A stretch of DNA of 64,000 bases. It comes from Patescibacterium sp964487795. Its GTDB lineage: Bacteria > Patescibacteriota > Patescibacteriia > Patescibacteriales > Patescibacteriaceae. The position numbers were made by a program, and so were the translations under genes. A model generated the notes under the pieces. The model made no database searches. It saw only the letters and a list, made by a program, of their open reading frames with translations, and had not been told where the DNA came from. Every line of letters starts with the position of its first letter. The stretch's first letter is position 1. The stretch lies in the NCBI GenBank assembly GCA_964487795.1, contig CAZASI010000001.1, positions 62,001 to 126,000 of the forward strand. The letters run 5' to 3'. Shown here piece after piece: positions 48,785-57,799 of the stretch.

Positions 48785-50200
48785 TTATTCAGCCTGTCGC
48801 GGACGAAATACCGCCAAAGGAGTTTTTAGTAAAATAATAATATCAAAAATTAAGGACCAGTTTTCTATGTAGTAAGTATCAAGACGAACTTCATCTTCAA
48901 AACTCAAATCGCTTCGTCCTGAAACTTGCGCAAGCCCCGTAATACCCGGTTTAATAGTCATAACCTTTTTATGACGGCTTTCATACTTTGCAACTTCTTC
49001 GGGCAAATGCGGACGCGGACCAACTAAACTCATCGTGCCCATAAACACTAAAAATAATTCCGGAAGTTCATCCAAAGAGAAACGACGAATAAATTTACCG
49101 ACACGAGTAACGCGCGGATCATCTTTAATCTTAACAATTGGACCGTCGCCGCGAATATTCTTATCAGCCAATTCGTTATAACGCATGCTGTTCATGCGAT
49201 TTAACATCGAACGGAATTTCAAATAACGAAAGGCTTTACCGCCTTGACCCATACGATATAACGGCGAATCATCGTCTAATTTAGAAAAGAAAATCGGGCC
49301 GCGTGAATCTAATTTAATCGCAATAGCAACGAGTAGCATGATCGGGCTCGTAATAATAATTAAGAACAATGAACCGAGAATATCAACAATACGCTTCATA
49401 ACTCTGCCCCAACCGTCTAAGGGAGTTTTCTTAACTTCAACAATCGGAATACCAGCAAGTTCATCAACTTCAACGCGCAGAACTTTAGTTTCAAGTAAAT
49501 CAGCCGCGTATTTAAATACCAAATGATGTTCATCGGCAAAATCAAAAAGTCTCAGGCGATCGCTTTTTGCAAGATTCGGATCAGCCTGTAGAATTTCATC
49601 AACTTCTTTAGTCTCTAAATATTCTTCCAATTCTTTTGAAGCTTCCAAATCAAAATCATCAAAACGCTTAACAACAGTAAAACCGAGCCAACGCTCAGAA
49701 GCAAATTCTTTAACAATACGATCAGAGGTTTGACCGGCACCGACGACGACAACTTTATGAATGCCAAGTCCGTACTTATAAAAAAAGCGGCGGACATAGG
49801 TAATAATAATGCGTCCGACCGCAACAAAGATAATTGAAATAATCCAACCGCTCAAAACGATAAAGCGAGAAGAAAATAATTCACGGTAAAAGAATATTAA
49901 AATAACAACGGCGACAAGACCTAATGAACAACCGAAAACAACACGCTTCAATTCAGTTTTCAAACTGCCAAGCTCGCGTAAGTTGTATAAACCAGCAAAA
50001 GCGAAAATCACCAACCACACCAAAGCAATGACAGATAAGATCTGCAAGTAATCAGAAATAGGCAAATTAAAAATGACCGGACGAATATCCGTAGTCAAAT
50101 CTGCAAAACGCAAATAATAGGCGGACAAGCCGGCCAATACCACCATTAAAAAATCAATCGGTAACAATATGACGGAAAAAAATAATTCGGATCGTTTCAT
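48785..50200 (-). CDS. Polyprenyl glycosylphosphotransferase (WbaP/WcaJ type)
   Basis: 471 residues that start surface glycan assembly by placing a sugar-1-phosphate on undecaprenyl phosphate. Four N-terminal transmembrane segments, a CoA-binding-like cytosolic domain (VVVVGAGQTSDRIVKEF), then a fifth segment and the catalytic domain: KLDSRGPIFFSKLDDDS, YLKFRSMLNRM, KFIRRFSLDELPEL, SLVGPRPHLPEEV and KPGITGLAQVSGRSDLSF. Complete for the family. Confidence 0.95.
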   Translation of the reverse strand: MKRSELFFSVILLPIDFLMVVLAGLSAYYLRFADLTTDIRPVIFNLPISDYLQILSVIALVWLVIFAFAGLYNLRELGSLKTELKRVVFGCSLGLVAVVILIFFYRELFSSRFIVLSGWIISIIFVAVGRIIITYVRRFFYKYGLGIHKVVVVGAGQTSDRIVKEFASERWLGFTVVKRFDDFDLEASKELEEYLETKEVDEILQADPNLAKSDRLRLFDFADEHHLVFKYAADLLETKVLRVEVDELAGIPIVEVKKTPLDGWGRVMKRIVDILGSLFLIIITSPIMLLVAIAIKLDSRGPIFFSKLDDDSPLYRMGQGGKAFRYLKFRSMLNRMNSMRYNELADKNIRGDGPIVKIKDDPRVTRVGKFIRRFSLDELPELFLVFMGTMSLVGPRPHLPEEVAKYESRHKKVMTIKPGITGLAQVSGRSDLSFEDEVRLDTYYIENWSLIFDIIILLKTPLAVFRPRQAE

Positions 50201-50230
50201 ATATGTTGTTAAGTCTTATCGCAAATTAAA

Positions 50231-50602
50231 CACCGGGTATGCTGTAAGCCGGATTCTGTATCCCGCAATTTAGAGCGGGACGACGGCCATCTATCTTGAT
50301 CCGCAATCGCTTGCGGATTCGAGCGAGCTACGTTCCTCTGCATTGTTGTTCAACACAGGTTTGCTCTTGCTCCAGGCAGGGTTTACCACGCATCTTCGTC
50401 ACCGAAGCGCGAAAGTCATAGCCGTTTATCGACACTGACTTACTTTTCACCTTTCCCCAATCAGTTGATTGGATAGTATTGTCTCTGTGGCACTTTCCCT
50501 AAAATTGCTTTTGGTGGGCGTTACCCACTGCCCGTTATATGGAGTCCGGACTTTCCTCTAGTCGTATATTTTACGACCAGCGACCGTCCGCATGCCCGGC
50601 GA
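50231..50602 (-). ncRNA. rnpB: RNase P RNA, class A
   Basis: On the minus strand the conserved core AGGAAAGTCCGGACTCC follows a P1 arm. AGTGCCACAGAGA, GGTAAACCCTGCC, GAGCAAGAGCAAAC and GATAGATGGCCG mark the conserved regions in order, and ACAGAATCCGGCTTACAG closes it. P1 pairs the arm at 50591-50602 with the one at 50231-50242 (11 of 12 pairs). Length is about 370 nt, plus roughly 17 nt of 5' leader from the consensus promoter. It processes pre-tRNA 5' ends. Confidence 0.96.
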
Positions 50603-50625
50603 TTAGCTTGCGACAAGGCTTCCGT

Positions 50626-50654
50626 ATTATATGAATAATAACTCAAAATGTCAA
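50626..50654 (-). promoter_or_regulatory. rnpB promoter, full consensus
   Basis: On the minus strand TTGACA (50654-50649), 17 nt and TATAAT (50631-50626). Expected start is about 50619. Confidence 0.93.
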
Positions 50655-50681
50655 GCGTGAAATCGCTGATATTAGCTAAAA

Positions 50682-50993
50682 TTACTTAAAAACTCGCCGT
50701 GACAGGGCGATTATTGCCTCTGAATCGTCATCAGGAGAAACTCGATTGGTCAGTTGTTTGGCGCAGCGCTGGCAGCGATGAACTATCTCTTGATTATGAC
50801 CGGTTATGAGCAAGCCGATGGGTTCCATAAGTCCAAGACACTCGGCAGAGCGATCTCCGGGATTAATATCAACGTGTTTTGACCATAAACACTTAGGACA
50901 ATGATTGGTATAACCGTTGCCTTTTACTTTTGTCCCGCATTTATCGCAAACAAAATCTTCTTTGTTTTTTTGAAATTTTTTTGTTTCCGTCAT
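50682..50993 (-). CDS. RNHCP domain protein
   Basis: 103 residues from ATG 50993 (MTETKKFQKNKEDFVCDKCG). CDKCGTKVKGNGYTNHCPKCLWSKHVD, then NPGDRSAECLGLMEPIG and HRCQRCAK give a zinc-ribbon-like layout with the NHCP signature. RNHCP is a small domain of unknown function found in several bacteria. Monocistronic or trailing the gene at 51062-51496 by 68 nt. Confidence 0.85.
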   Translation of the reverse strand: MTETKKFQKNKEDFVCDKCGTKVKGNGYTNHCPKCLWSKHVDINPGDRSAECLGLMEPIGLLITGHNQEIVHRCQRCAKQLTNRVSPDDDSEAIIALSRRVFK

Positions 50994-51061
50994 ATAACTC
51001 AATCTTATTATATAAAAGAAAAAGAGTAAACCGATTGGTTTACTCTTCACTTCTTTTATTT

Positions 51062-51496
51062 TTAAAGATTGGATAGTACAAATTCAAATTCAAACATTAT
51101 CCTTTGTTGTACATTATTGCTGGTTTCAGCATCATCTCTTTTATCGGGGAAAGAATAAATTTCTATATTAGATCCATCAAAAACAAAGGAATATAAATTC
51201 TTATTCAACTCAAGAGTAACTACATTGGGGACCTTCATATATCCTTCACATGGTAAATAATTCCCATTCTCCTCTTTAAGTCTTAGCCATATCCCACATT
51301 CTTTAGTCCAACCGATCGGCCTAACTAAAACATGATAGAAATTATCTTTTGTCTTTCTAGTAAATTCTTTTAAACTTATTCCGCTAAAAGAACTCGGCCA
51401 TAATATTTCTTTCTCAGTTACCACAGATGATAATTGATTGAAAATAGTAATAGCACTCAGATACATGTTGTTAACTACGCAATATTTTCTATGCAT
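51062..51496 (-). CDS. Hypothetical protein, 144 residues
   Basis: Start at ATG 51496 with a clear AGGAG ribosome site. No signal peptide or membrane segment. Contains a beta-rich run (FYHVLVRPIGWTKECGIWLRL, VVTLELNKNLYSFVFDGSNIEIYSF) and ends EFEFVLSNL. Not a family I recognise. It has its own strong promoter (51567-51595), just past a large palindrome. Confidence 0.65.
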   Translation of the reverse strand: MHRKYCVVNNMYLSAITIFNQLSSVVTEKEILWPSSFSGISLKEFTRKTKDNFYHVLVRPIGWTKECGIWLRLKEENGNYLPCEGYMKVPNVVTLELNKNLYSFVFDGSNIEIYSFPDKRDDAETSNNVQQRIMFEFEFVLSNL

Positions 51497-51566
51497 TTTA
51501 ATTCTCCTGGGCCTTACGCCTCATTTTAATTTACAGCCTTACGCTGTTTTAAAGAACTTTGATGAG

Positions 51567-51595
51567 AATATATAACTAATTTTATCTTCCGTCAA
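51567..51595 (-). promoter_or_regulatory. Promoter for the 144-residue gene
   Basis: On the minus strand TTGACG (51595-51590), 17 nt and TATATT (51572-51567). Confidence 0.78.
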
Positions 51596-51603
51596 GGGAC
51601 CAT

Positions 51604-51697
51604 TGTCTGAACCGCAAGATACCGCTGATGAGCAGATTAACGCAGATACTATATCTGTGAGCATCAGTTAATCTGGGGTATCTCGCGGTTCTGACAA
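51604..51697. repeat. 94-nt imperfect palindrome (MITE-like)
   Basis: The outer arms pair TTGTC and GAACCGC-AGATACC (51604-51623) with GGTATCT-GCGGTTC and GACAA (51677-51697). Inside, CAGATTAAC pairs with GTTAATCTG and AGATA with TATCT. It abuts the stop of the histidine phosphatase gene. Part of one arm recurs in the island's element copy C (11220-11240). Confidence 0.85.
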
Positions 51698-52321
51698 TTA
51701 CAGCTTCTTCATCACTCCAAACGTTTCCTTTACAAAAAAATCAATTCCGTCAGATTCAAGTTTCACATAGCCAGTATTTACAATTGATCCTAAAAGTTCT
51801 TTGCGTGTACCAAATCCAAGATGCGCAAGTAATATTCGAATTGCTGCACCGTGACTCACAACAAGTATCGTCTTCCCGGCATACGCAACAGCGACTTCGC
51901 GCAAGAAACGAATAACCCGCGTTGCGACTTCTCCTTCGCTTTCATCGCCTGTCCCTAATTTCGCCGCCATTAAACTCGCGGCATCGGCCTCTTCGTTGAT
52001 AATCTTTCGCAATGCTTCAACATAATGTATCATCGGTCCATCTTCAAAAGTACCAAAGAATTTTTCTCGCAAAAGTTGTGATGTTTTCACGGCGATTTTG
52101 CGATCAAGTGCTGCTATTTCAGCAGTGTGTCTAGCTCGTTCCAAATCAGAAGAAAATATTGCGTCAAACTGAACGTCGAACAAATTCTCGCCCAAGGCTT
52201 TTGCTTGCATTTTACCTTTATCAGTCAAAGGAGAACTGGAATGACCTTGAGCAAGACGTTTGACATTACCTTCCGTTTCGCCGTGACGGGCCAAATAAAT
52301 CGTGCAGTACTTAGTATCCAT
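51698..52321 (-). CDS. Histidine phosphatase (phosphoglycerate mutase-like) family protein
   Basis: 207 residues from ATG 52321 (MDTKYCTIYLARHGETEG), which is 1 nt after murJ's stop. The phospho-His is in YLARHGETEGNVKRL and the second catalytic His in VVSHGAAIRILL. FSSDLERARHTAEIAA is the usual Arg-containing segment. Substrate uncertain: members act on sugar phosphates, cobalamin intermediates or proteins. The nearby iPGM-like gene is atypical, so a role in glycolysis cannot be excluded but the sequence is not that of a GpmA enzyme. Confidence 0.88.
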   Translation of the reverse strand: MDTKYCTIYLARHGETEGNVKRLAQGHSSSPLTDKGKMQAKALGENLFDVQFDAIFSSDLERARHTAEIAALDRKIAVKTSQLLREKFFGTFEDGPMIHYVEALRKIINEEADAASLMAAKLGTGDESEGEVATRVIRFLREVAVAYAGKTILVVSHGAAIRILLAHLGFGTRKELLGSIVNTGYVKLESDGIDFFVKETFGVMKKL

Positions 52322-52322
52322 A

Positions 52323-53951
52323 TTATATGCCGCGTACTTCTCCTTGATCATCTGATTCAAGTTTTTGCGCTGAGGCAAACAATCTAATTTTGGTAGCGGC
52401 CCAGAGTTCCGCAAACTCCTGACTCTTCAAGAGTGAACAAATCGCGCAATATACAAGTAAGCCGAATAAGCCGGCTAAGGCACCTTGGAATAAAATTCCC
52501 CACAGTCTTGTCATATCAACAAAAGGCCAGAGTAATAGTTTCATTGCTTGAATCGTAATAGCCATACCAATACCGGCCGCTGAATATTTGGCAATAGAAA
52601 TAATAATACGTTTCTCATCAAGAGTACCGAGTCGGCGATGCAAAATAATAAAGAGTAATACAAAGTTGATAATCATACCGGCTGAAAATGCCAAGGCCAA
52701 ACCGGCGACGCCCAAAATCGGCGCCAACCACAAGGACAGTACGACATTCACAACTGCCGCCAAAAGACCGATAATAAAAGGAGTTTTCGAATCATGACGC
52801 GAAAAGAAAGCGCGGGCCAAAAGCGGCAAAGTGGCTTGCGCAAAAAGTGACAGAGCAAAAAAACCGACCGTATCAATCGTCATAACCGTATCTTCCCAAC
52901 TAAAATTACCGCTACCAAGAATTACACGTACAATTTGCGCGCGTAAAATAATGAGTAAGACTGTCGCCGGAACAATAAAAAATAAAATTTGTCGAAATGT
53001 TCTTGAAAAACGATTAATAAATATTTCGTCGCTCGCAGCGGCTGACAAACTCGGGAAAACCGCGACCGCAAAAGAAACACCGAAAATTCCAATGGCAAAA
53101 GACTGCAAATTATTAGCCAAGTTAAAAACCGCGAGTGATCCTTCAACCAAACCTGAAGCAATAATCGTAATGACAATTAGATTGAGTTGGGTAATGGCAA
53201 GCCCTAAAGTGCGCGCCGTCATCATACCGTAAACCTGACGCATGGCCTTGTCCTGCCAATTAAAGAAAAATTGATATCTAAAACCCAGTTTAAAAAGTGA
53301 AGGCAGTTGAATAATAAAATGACAAAATGATCCGATAACTACGCCCCAAGCCAAACCGACAATGCCGTAACGTGGCGCAAGATACAGTGCACCGAAAATG
53401 ATTCCTAAATTATAAAAAACCGGCGACAGCGAATAAACAAAGAAACGATGAAACGATTGTAAAATTCCTCCGACAATACTCGACAAACCGAGAAAGAAAG
53501 GAGAGAGGAACATAATTTGTGTCAGCACAACAATTGTCGACTTTGCTTCCATGGGAAAACCCGGCGCAATAACTGTAACAAGCCATGGTGCCGCAACAAT
53601 ACCCAGACCGCAAACCGCAATCAAGCCGACGGTTAAGGTATTTAAAATATTATTAGCGAGCATCCAGGCGTTACTTTTCTCTTTTTGATCAGAAGCGAGT
53701 CGCGCAAAAACCGGGATAAAACCGGCTGACAGCGCGCCGAGCACTAACAAATTAAAAACTAAATCCGGCAAACGAAACGCCGCATAATACATATCAAGAG
53801 TTTGATCCGCACCAAAAGTCGAAGCAAGAATACGATCACGGAGCACCCCGAGTAAACGACTGGCCACTGAAAATAAACCGATAATAAAAGCAGCCGATGC
53901 GACGCTCGAGCTGGCGGATGTAAATAATTTTTTGAGAGGGGCGCCGATCAT
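52323..53951 (-). CDS. murJ: Lipid II flippase MurJ (MviN)
   Basis: 542 residues from ATG 53951, favoured by a GGAG ribosome site 6 nt ahead over an upstream TTG. About 14 transmembrane segments of the MOP fold. SVASRLLGVLRDRILASTFGA and FRLPDLVFNLLVLGALSAGFIPVF are typical of the first helices; AIGIFGVSFAVAVFPSLS and LPLLARAFFSRHDSKTP follow. It moves the peptidoglycan precursor across the membrane. Located between iPGM-like and phosphatase genes. Confidence 0.93.
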   Translation of the reverse strand: MIGAPLKKLFTSASSSVASAAFIIGLFSVASRLLGVLRDRILASTFGADQTLDMYYAAFRLPDLVFNLLVLGALSAGFIPVFARLASDQKEKSNAWMLANNILNTLTVGLIAVCGLGIVAAPWLVTVIAPGFPMEAKSTIVVLTQIMFLSPFFLGLSSIVGGILQSFHRFFVYSLSPVFYNLGIIFGALYLAPRYGIVGLAWGVVIGSFCHFIIQLPSLFKLGFRYQFFFNWQDKAMRQVYGMMTARTLGLAITQLNLIVITIIASGLVEGSLAVFNLANNLQSFAIGIFGVSFAVAVFPSLSAAASDEIFINRFSRTFRQILFFIVPATVLLIILRAQIVRVILGSGNFSWEDTVMTIDTVGFFALSLFAQATLPLLARAFFSRHDSKTPFIIGLLAAVVNVVLSLWLAPILGVAGLALAFSAGMIINFVLLFIILHRRLGTLDEKRIIISIAKYSAAGIGMAITIQAMKLLLWPFVDMTRLWGILFQGALAGLFGLLVYCAICSLLKSQEFAELWAATKIRLFASAQKLESDDQGEVRGI

Positions 53952-53952
53952 A

Positions 53953-55518
53953 TTATGCTCCAAGATTATTACCTGTCATACTGCTCGGTTTTTTCAAGCC
54001 CATTAATTTCAAAATCGTCGGCGCAATATCGGCCAAATTACCAATTGGCGCTGCTTTCTCAATATGATTAGGAGAAATTTCCGGCCAACCAAGATTGTAA
54101 CCCTGAAAACGACGACCAATTAAAGACAAAAATACAGGATTTAAGGAATGCTTTTTAAAACTTGCTCCCGTAGCCGGATCAATCATGCGTTCCGCTGAGC
54201 CATGAGTCGAAGTAATAAGTAGGGCTCCGCCCGCAACTTCAACTGCTTCAGCAATGGCTTTAAGACTTAGATCAAGCTCCTCTACAATTCGCTTGGTCTG
54301 TTCAAAATCTCCCTGATGCGCCGTTAAATCTATTTGTGAAAAACTTACGGCAATAAAATCATACTCCGACGAAGCTACAGCGTCTAAACAATTGCGTTTA
54401 AGCTCTGACATGGCGTCAAGACTCGCGTGTTCAAAATCTTCCTGCGGATTAATTGGAATAAGTCGACGTTCAACATTTTTATAAATCGGATTATCAATAT
54501 CATCAAGCCAAAACGCCGGTCCGAAAAATCCAGCGCTATCGCCGAGGCGCAACTGTTTAAAATCATTATCTGCCAAAACCGAACCAAGGCTATCAACTTT
54601 TTCCGAAAATTCAAACAAAGAAACAGCCTTGTCCCCAAGACCGTAGTTAGTCATGGTAAAAATATGTAGTTTCGGAAAACGTGTCACCAAACCTTCGGCC
54701 AGTGAAACCAAGGAGCTACCGCGATAATTCCAAAATAGGACTACATCATTTTTATTAATGCAAAAATTTTTATTATCCGTAAAAACAGTTGGGGGAAACT
54801 CTTCATCATAAATTTTCTTTGCATACGTCTCCTTCAAGGCTTTTTCCAATGAGCTTGCCTTATTAGCTTCTCCGTCCAACAACATACTAAGCGCTTTTTG
54901 TGTGCGAGCGCTGTTATGTTTATTATCAAGTCCGTATAAACGACCCATCACTGAAACAATAGAAACTTTTTTGTAGTGAGTAATCATTTCTGACACTTCT
55001 TTTAACAAACGCTGTCCGGCAGTCGCCGAGGTTTTACGTCCGTCTAGAATTCCGTGAATTAAAATCTCCTCAACGCCGTCTAAATTAACTGCCGCGAGCA
55101 TTGCTTTAAGATGCTCCAATTTAGTTTCAGTATCGGCGCTTGAAATCAATCCGATCAAATGCAAACGCTTAGGACCAACACTCAAGGTTTCTTCAAGTTT
55201 CTGTACACCTTTTAATTTTCTATATGAGCCGTCAGCCAAACTCTCTGAAATCAAACGCGAAGTCTTAGGCCAGGCTCGTCCATGTCCAATGACATAATGC
55301 CCGATACGGGAACTTGATGACATGCCGCCTTCAAGACCAATTGCTTCGCCGCTTGCTTCAAGCAGTCCTGTAGGATAGTGATTTATTATATGATCAAAAA
55401 ATGGCGTCTCGGCCGCAGAAATTGCATTAGCCTCACCGGCCATGGCAATACCAAAGCCTTCGATAATTGCAAGGACTATAGGATGAGGACGAGGTTGTTT
55501 AACCGTAGTTTTTGCCAT
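53953..55518 (-). CDS. iPGM-family protein with degenerate active site
   Basis: 521 residues, full family length and order. The metal and phosphate residues of classical iPGM are partly altered: the initial Asp loop is AIIEGFG (Glu20), GNSEVGH reads SSSSRIGH (Ser kept, Glu to Arg), HSHxDH reads TETKLEH, the RADR loop is NYRGSSL, the ADHGN motif reads STHGS and the K-containing FFFNGG loop is absent. DLTAH and KKHSLNPV keep their His. It follows pgk by 1 nt as a glycolytic enzyme would, but normal mutase chemistry is doubtful. Confidence 0.72.
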   Translation of the reverse strand: MAKTTVKQPRPHPIVLAIIEGFGIAMAGEANAISAAETPFFDHIINHYPTGLLEASGEAIGLEGGMSSSSRIGHYVIGHGRAWPKTSRLISESLADGSYRKLKGVQKLEETLSVGPKRLHLIGLISSADTETKLEHLKAMLAAVNLDGVEEILIHGILDGRKTSATAGQRLLKEVSEMITHYKKVSIVSVMGRLYGLDNKHNSARTQKALSMLLDGEANKASSLEKALKETYAKKIYDEEFPPTVFTDNKNFCINKNDVVLFWNYRGSSLVSLAEGLVTRFPKLHIFTMTNYGLGDKAVSLFEFSEKVDSLGSVLADNDFKQLRLGDSAGFFGPAFWLDDIDNPIYKNVERRLIPINPQEDFEHASLDAMSELKRNCLDAVASSEYDFIAVSFSQIDLTAHQGDFEQTKRIVEELDLSLKAIAEAVEVAGGALLITSTHGSAERMIDPATGASFKKHSLNPVFLSLIGRRFQGYNLGWPEISPNHIEKAAPIGNLADIAPTILKLMGLKKPSSMTGNNLGA

Positions 55519-55519
55519 C

Positions 55520-56686
55520 TTAGGAGATAATATTTTTTAAACCGGGAAGTTCTTCTCCGCTTAAATAGGCAAGACTTGCTCCCCCGCCCGTAGAGATAAA
55601 AGAAAATTTCTTTTTACTTTTTGTTGCTTCGGCGACAGTTTCACCGCCACCCACCACTGAATAAATCTGTTTGTTAGAAGTAATAGCTTTAACAATTGCT
55701 TTTGTTCCGGCAGCAAAGCGTTTATCTTCTGTTTTTCCCATTGGACCATTCCAAACAACAGTTTTTGCTTCTTTGATAATTAAAGAATAACTTTGTTGAG
55801 TTTTTGGACCAATATCCAAAATAATATCTGTCTTCTTAATCTCATTAACTTTTCTAATAATTTTTTTACCATTGCTTAAAACAGCTAAATCTGATGGCAG
55901 AATAATTTTGTCCAATGGCAAAAGTTTAAAATGCTTCTTATCCAATTGATCATACAAAGAAGTTCCCACTTCATATTTTTCGGATTTTAAAATAGTATTG
56001 GCAACTCCTCCGCCCACTAAAACAGTTTGGGCTCTATGACCCAGTGATTGTAAAATTTGAAATTTAGATTGATATGCTGAATTGTTACTTAAAATTTTTG
56101 CTCCACCCATGATCAAAACCAAAGGTTTTTTTGCATGTCGCGCTTTTTCTAAATGCGTGATTTCATCTTCAAGTAAGAATCCGGCGTAACTTGGTAGAAA
56201 ACTCGCAATAGCTGAAACTGAAGCGTGATTACGGTGCGAGACGGCAAAGGCGTCATTGACATAGATATCACCGAGCGACGCCAAGCATTTGGCAAAAGCT
56301 TTGTCGTTTTCTATCTCGCCTTTGAATAAGCGAACATTTTCAAGTAGCATTATTTCTTTAGGCTTCAATTCTTTAGCCTGCTTAGAAATATCTGACCAAT
56401 CAAGCGAACTCAAAGTTATATTTGTTTGTAAATTATGTGCTAACCATTGAGCGACAGGTTCTAATGTCCAGGACGAACGCTTCGCCTTCTTTTCCGGTTC
56501 GCCGCGATGCGACACAATAATTAACGAAGCCTTTTTTTTCAATAAGAAACGAATAATGGGCAGACAAGCGCGTAATTTATAATCATTAAGAATAGTATTG
56601 CCACGAAAAGGCACGTTTAAATCAAGACGCAAAATAATCTTGCGTCCTGTCAGGTCTTTATGCGAGCGTATTGAACGAATCTTCAT
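55520..56686 (-). CDS. pgk: Phosphoglycerate kinase
   Basis: 388 residues. RLDLNVPFRG, SHRGEPEKK, LLENVRLFKGEI and YVNDAFAVSHRNHAS mark the N-domain; LIMGGAKI, VLVGGGVANTIL, VVWNGPMGKTE and VVGGGETVAEA with FISTGGGASLAYLSG mark the nucleotide-binding C-domain. It makes ATP from 1,3-bisphosphoglycerate. Shared operon with the HtrA-like gene (11 nt upstream) and the iPGM-like gene. Confidence 0.97.
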   Translation of the reverse strand: MKIRSIRSHKDLTGRKIILRLDLNVPFRGNTILNDYKLRACLPIIRFLLKKKASLIIVSHRGEPEKKAKRSSWTLEPVAQWLAHNLQTNITLSSLDWSDISKQAKELKPKEIMLLENVRLFKGEIENDKAFAKCLASLGDIYVNDAFAVSHRNHASVSAIASFLPSYAGFLLEDEITHLEKARHAKKPLVLIMGGAKILSNNSAYQSKFQILQSLGHRAQTVLVGGGVANTILKSEKYEVGTSLYDQLDKKHFKLLPLDKIILPSDLAVLSNGKKIIRKVNEIKKTDIILDIGPKTQQSYSLIIKEAKTVVWNGPMGKTEDKRFAAGTKAIVKAITSNKQIYSVVGGGETVAEATKSKKKFSFISTGGGASLAYLSGEELPGLKNIIS

Positions 56687-56697
56687 AACGCAAAATG

Positions 56698-57780
56698 TTA
56701 TTTAGTCACCAAAGTATCAAGAGTCACGGTAAATTTTTTAGTTTCTTGTCCGCGACGCAAAGTCACATTAATGGCATCACCGGAAGAGTACTCTGACACA
56801 AGCGACGCAAGATCCACAAATCCGTTAATCGCGGTATCATCTATTGCTGTGATAATATCACCTGCTTTAATTCCGGCTTTTTCCGCCGGAGAGCCGACAA
56901 CCACAGCCGGTTCTTTGCCCGACGCAATCACAAGGGCTCCGCTATCTTTACCCGGAGCAAGCGCTTTTGAAAGATTTAAATAATGTACACCGAAACGCGG
57001 ACGAACAATTTTGCCTTCAGTCAATAATTTTTCAAGACTCTGTTGTACTGCGTCCATGGCTAAAATAGTTTTTGATTTCACTACAGCGACCATCTGTCCG
57101 GCCGCATCAAAAATATATCCGTCGCGTCCCGCAATATCGGAAACCGCCAAATGAGCGACGTGTGCATCACTCGAAATTATAGCGTCAGCCTCGCGTGACA
57201 GGCGACCTACTTCAACTGCGCCATCATTAGACAGAGCAATCATTGTCTGACCGATAGTCAAATCAGCCTTGCTGATAAGATTTCGCACCGGCAAATTTTG
57301 CGCTCGTAACAATCGAATATATGACAAACCGGTTAAAGTATCAACCTTAACAGTTTCAATTTCAAAACGACGTCGATCCGGAGTAACCGCTTCATAATTT
57401 TTCCATGTTTCTTTATCCGTTGGTACAATACTTCCAGTCACCAACCAACCGTCGCTTGTCGCGATAACCGCCGTGAAGAGCGCGTCTTTCTTCTGATAAA
57501 TAGCATTGTCTGCTTGGCGTTTAAAAATTCTCACAAACTCCGCATCAGCCGACTCAATCGACTGTGCAATTCTATTATCCTGTTCAACAATCACCTTCTT
57601 TGCGTCCCGTACAATAACCGGAGAATTTGTAGTTACCGCTAAATAATTGCCACCGGGAATACCGTAATACTTGTCTAACATATAGATGAACGCCCAGTTG
57701 CCAAGCACGCCGCCAAGCAAGGCCGCGATGACAATACAGGAGAAAACTAACCAAAATTTAACGGAGATGTTTAATTTCAT
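56698..57780 (-). CDS. HtrA-like pseudoprotease with PDZ domain
   Basis: 360 residues. One N-terminal transmembrane anchor (about 8-33), then a trypsin-like beta-barrel region. The usual triad is missing: the His loop reads TSDGWLVTGSIVP instead of SDGxIVTNxHVV, the Asp loop reads VDTLTGLSYIRLL, and the nucleophile GNSGGP reads AGRDGYIFDAAG. The PDZ domain (PRFGVHYLNLSKALA... AEKAGIKAGDIITAIDDTAINGFVDLASLV) is intact. It probably acts as a scaffold or binder outside the membrane rather than a peptidase. Confidence 0.78.
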   Translation of the reverse strand: MKLNISVKFWLVFSCIVIAALLGGVLGNWAFIYMLDKYYGIPGGNYLAVTTNSPVIVRDAKKVIVEQDNRIAQSIESADAEFVRIFKRQADNAIYQKKDALFTAVIATSDGWLVTGSIVPTDKETWKNYEAVTPDRRRFEIETVKVDTLTGLSYIRLLRAQNLPVRNLISKADLTIGQTMIALSNDGAVEVGRLSREADAIISSDAHVAHLAVSDIAGRDGYIFDAAGQMVAVVKSKTILAMDAVQQSLEKLLTEGKIVRPRFGVHYLNLSKALAPGKDSGALVIASGKEPAVVVGSPAEKAGIKAGDIITAIDDTAINGFVDLASLVSEYSSGDAINVTLRRGQETKKFTVTLDTLVTK

Positions 57781-57799
57781 AATGCTTGGCTATTGTACC

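Noticed and set aside
51624..51650. Second hammerhead core (CTGATGAG) in the palindrome
   Set aside because: No GAAA partner, stem II or cleavage triplet in the right order; it is part of the palindrome arm.
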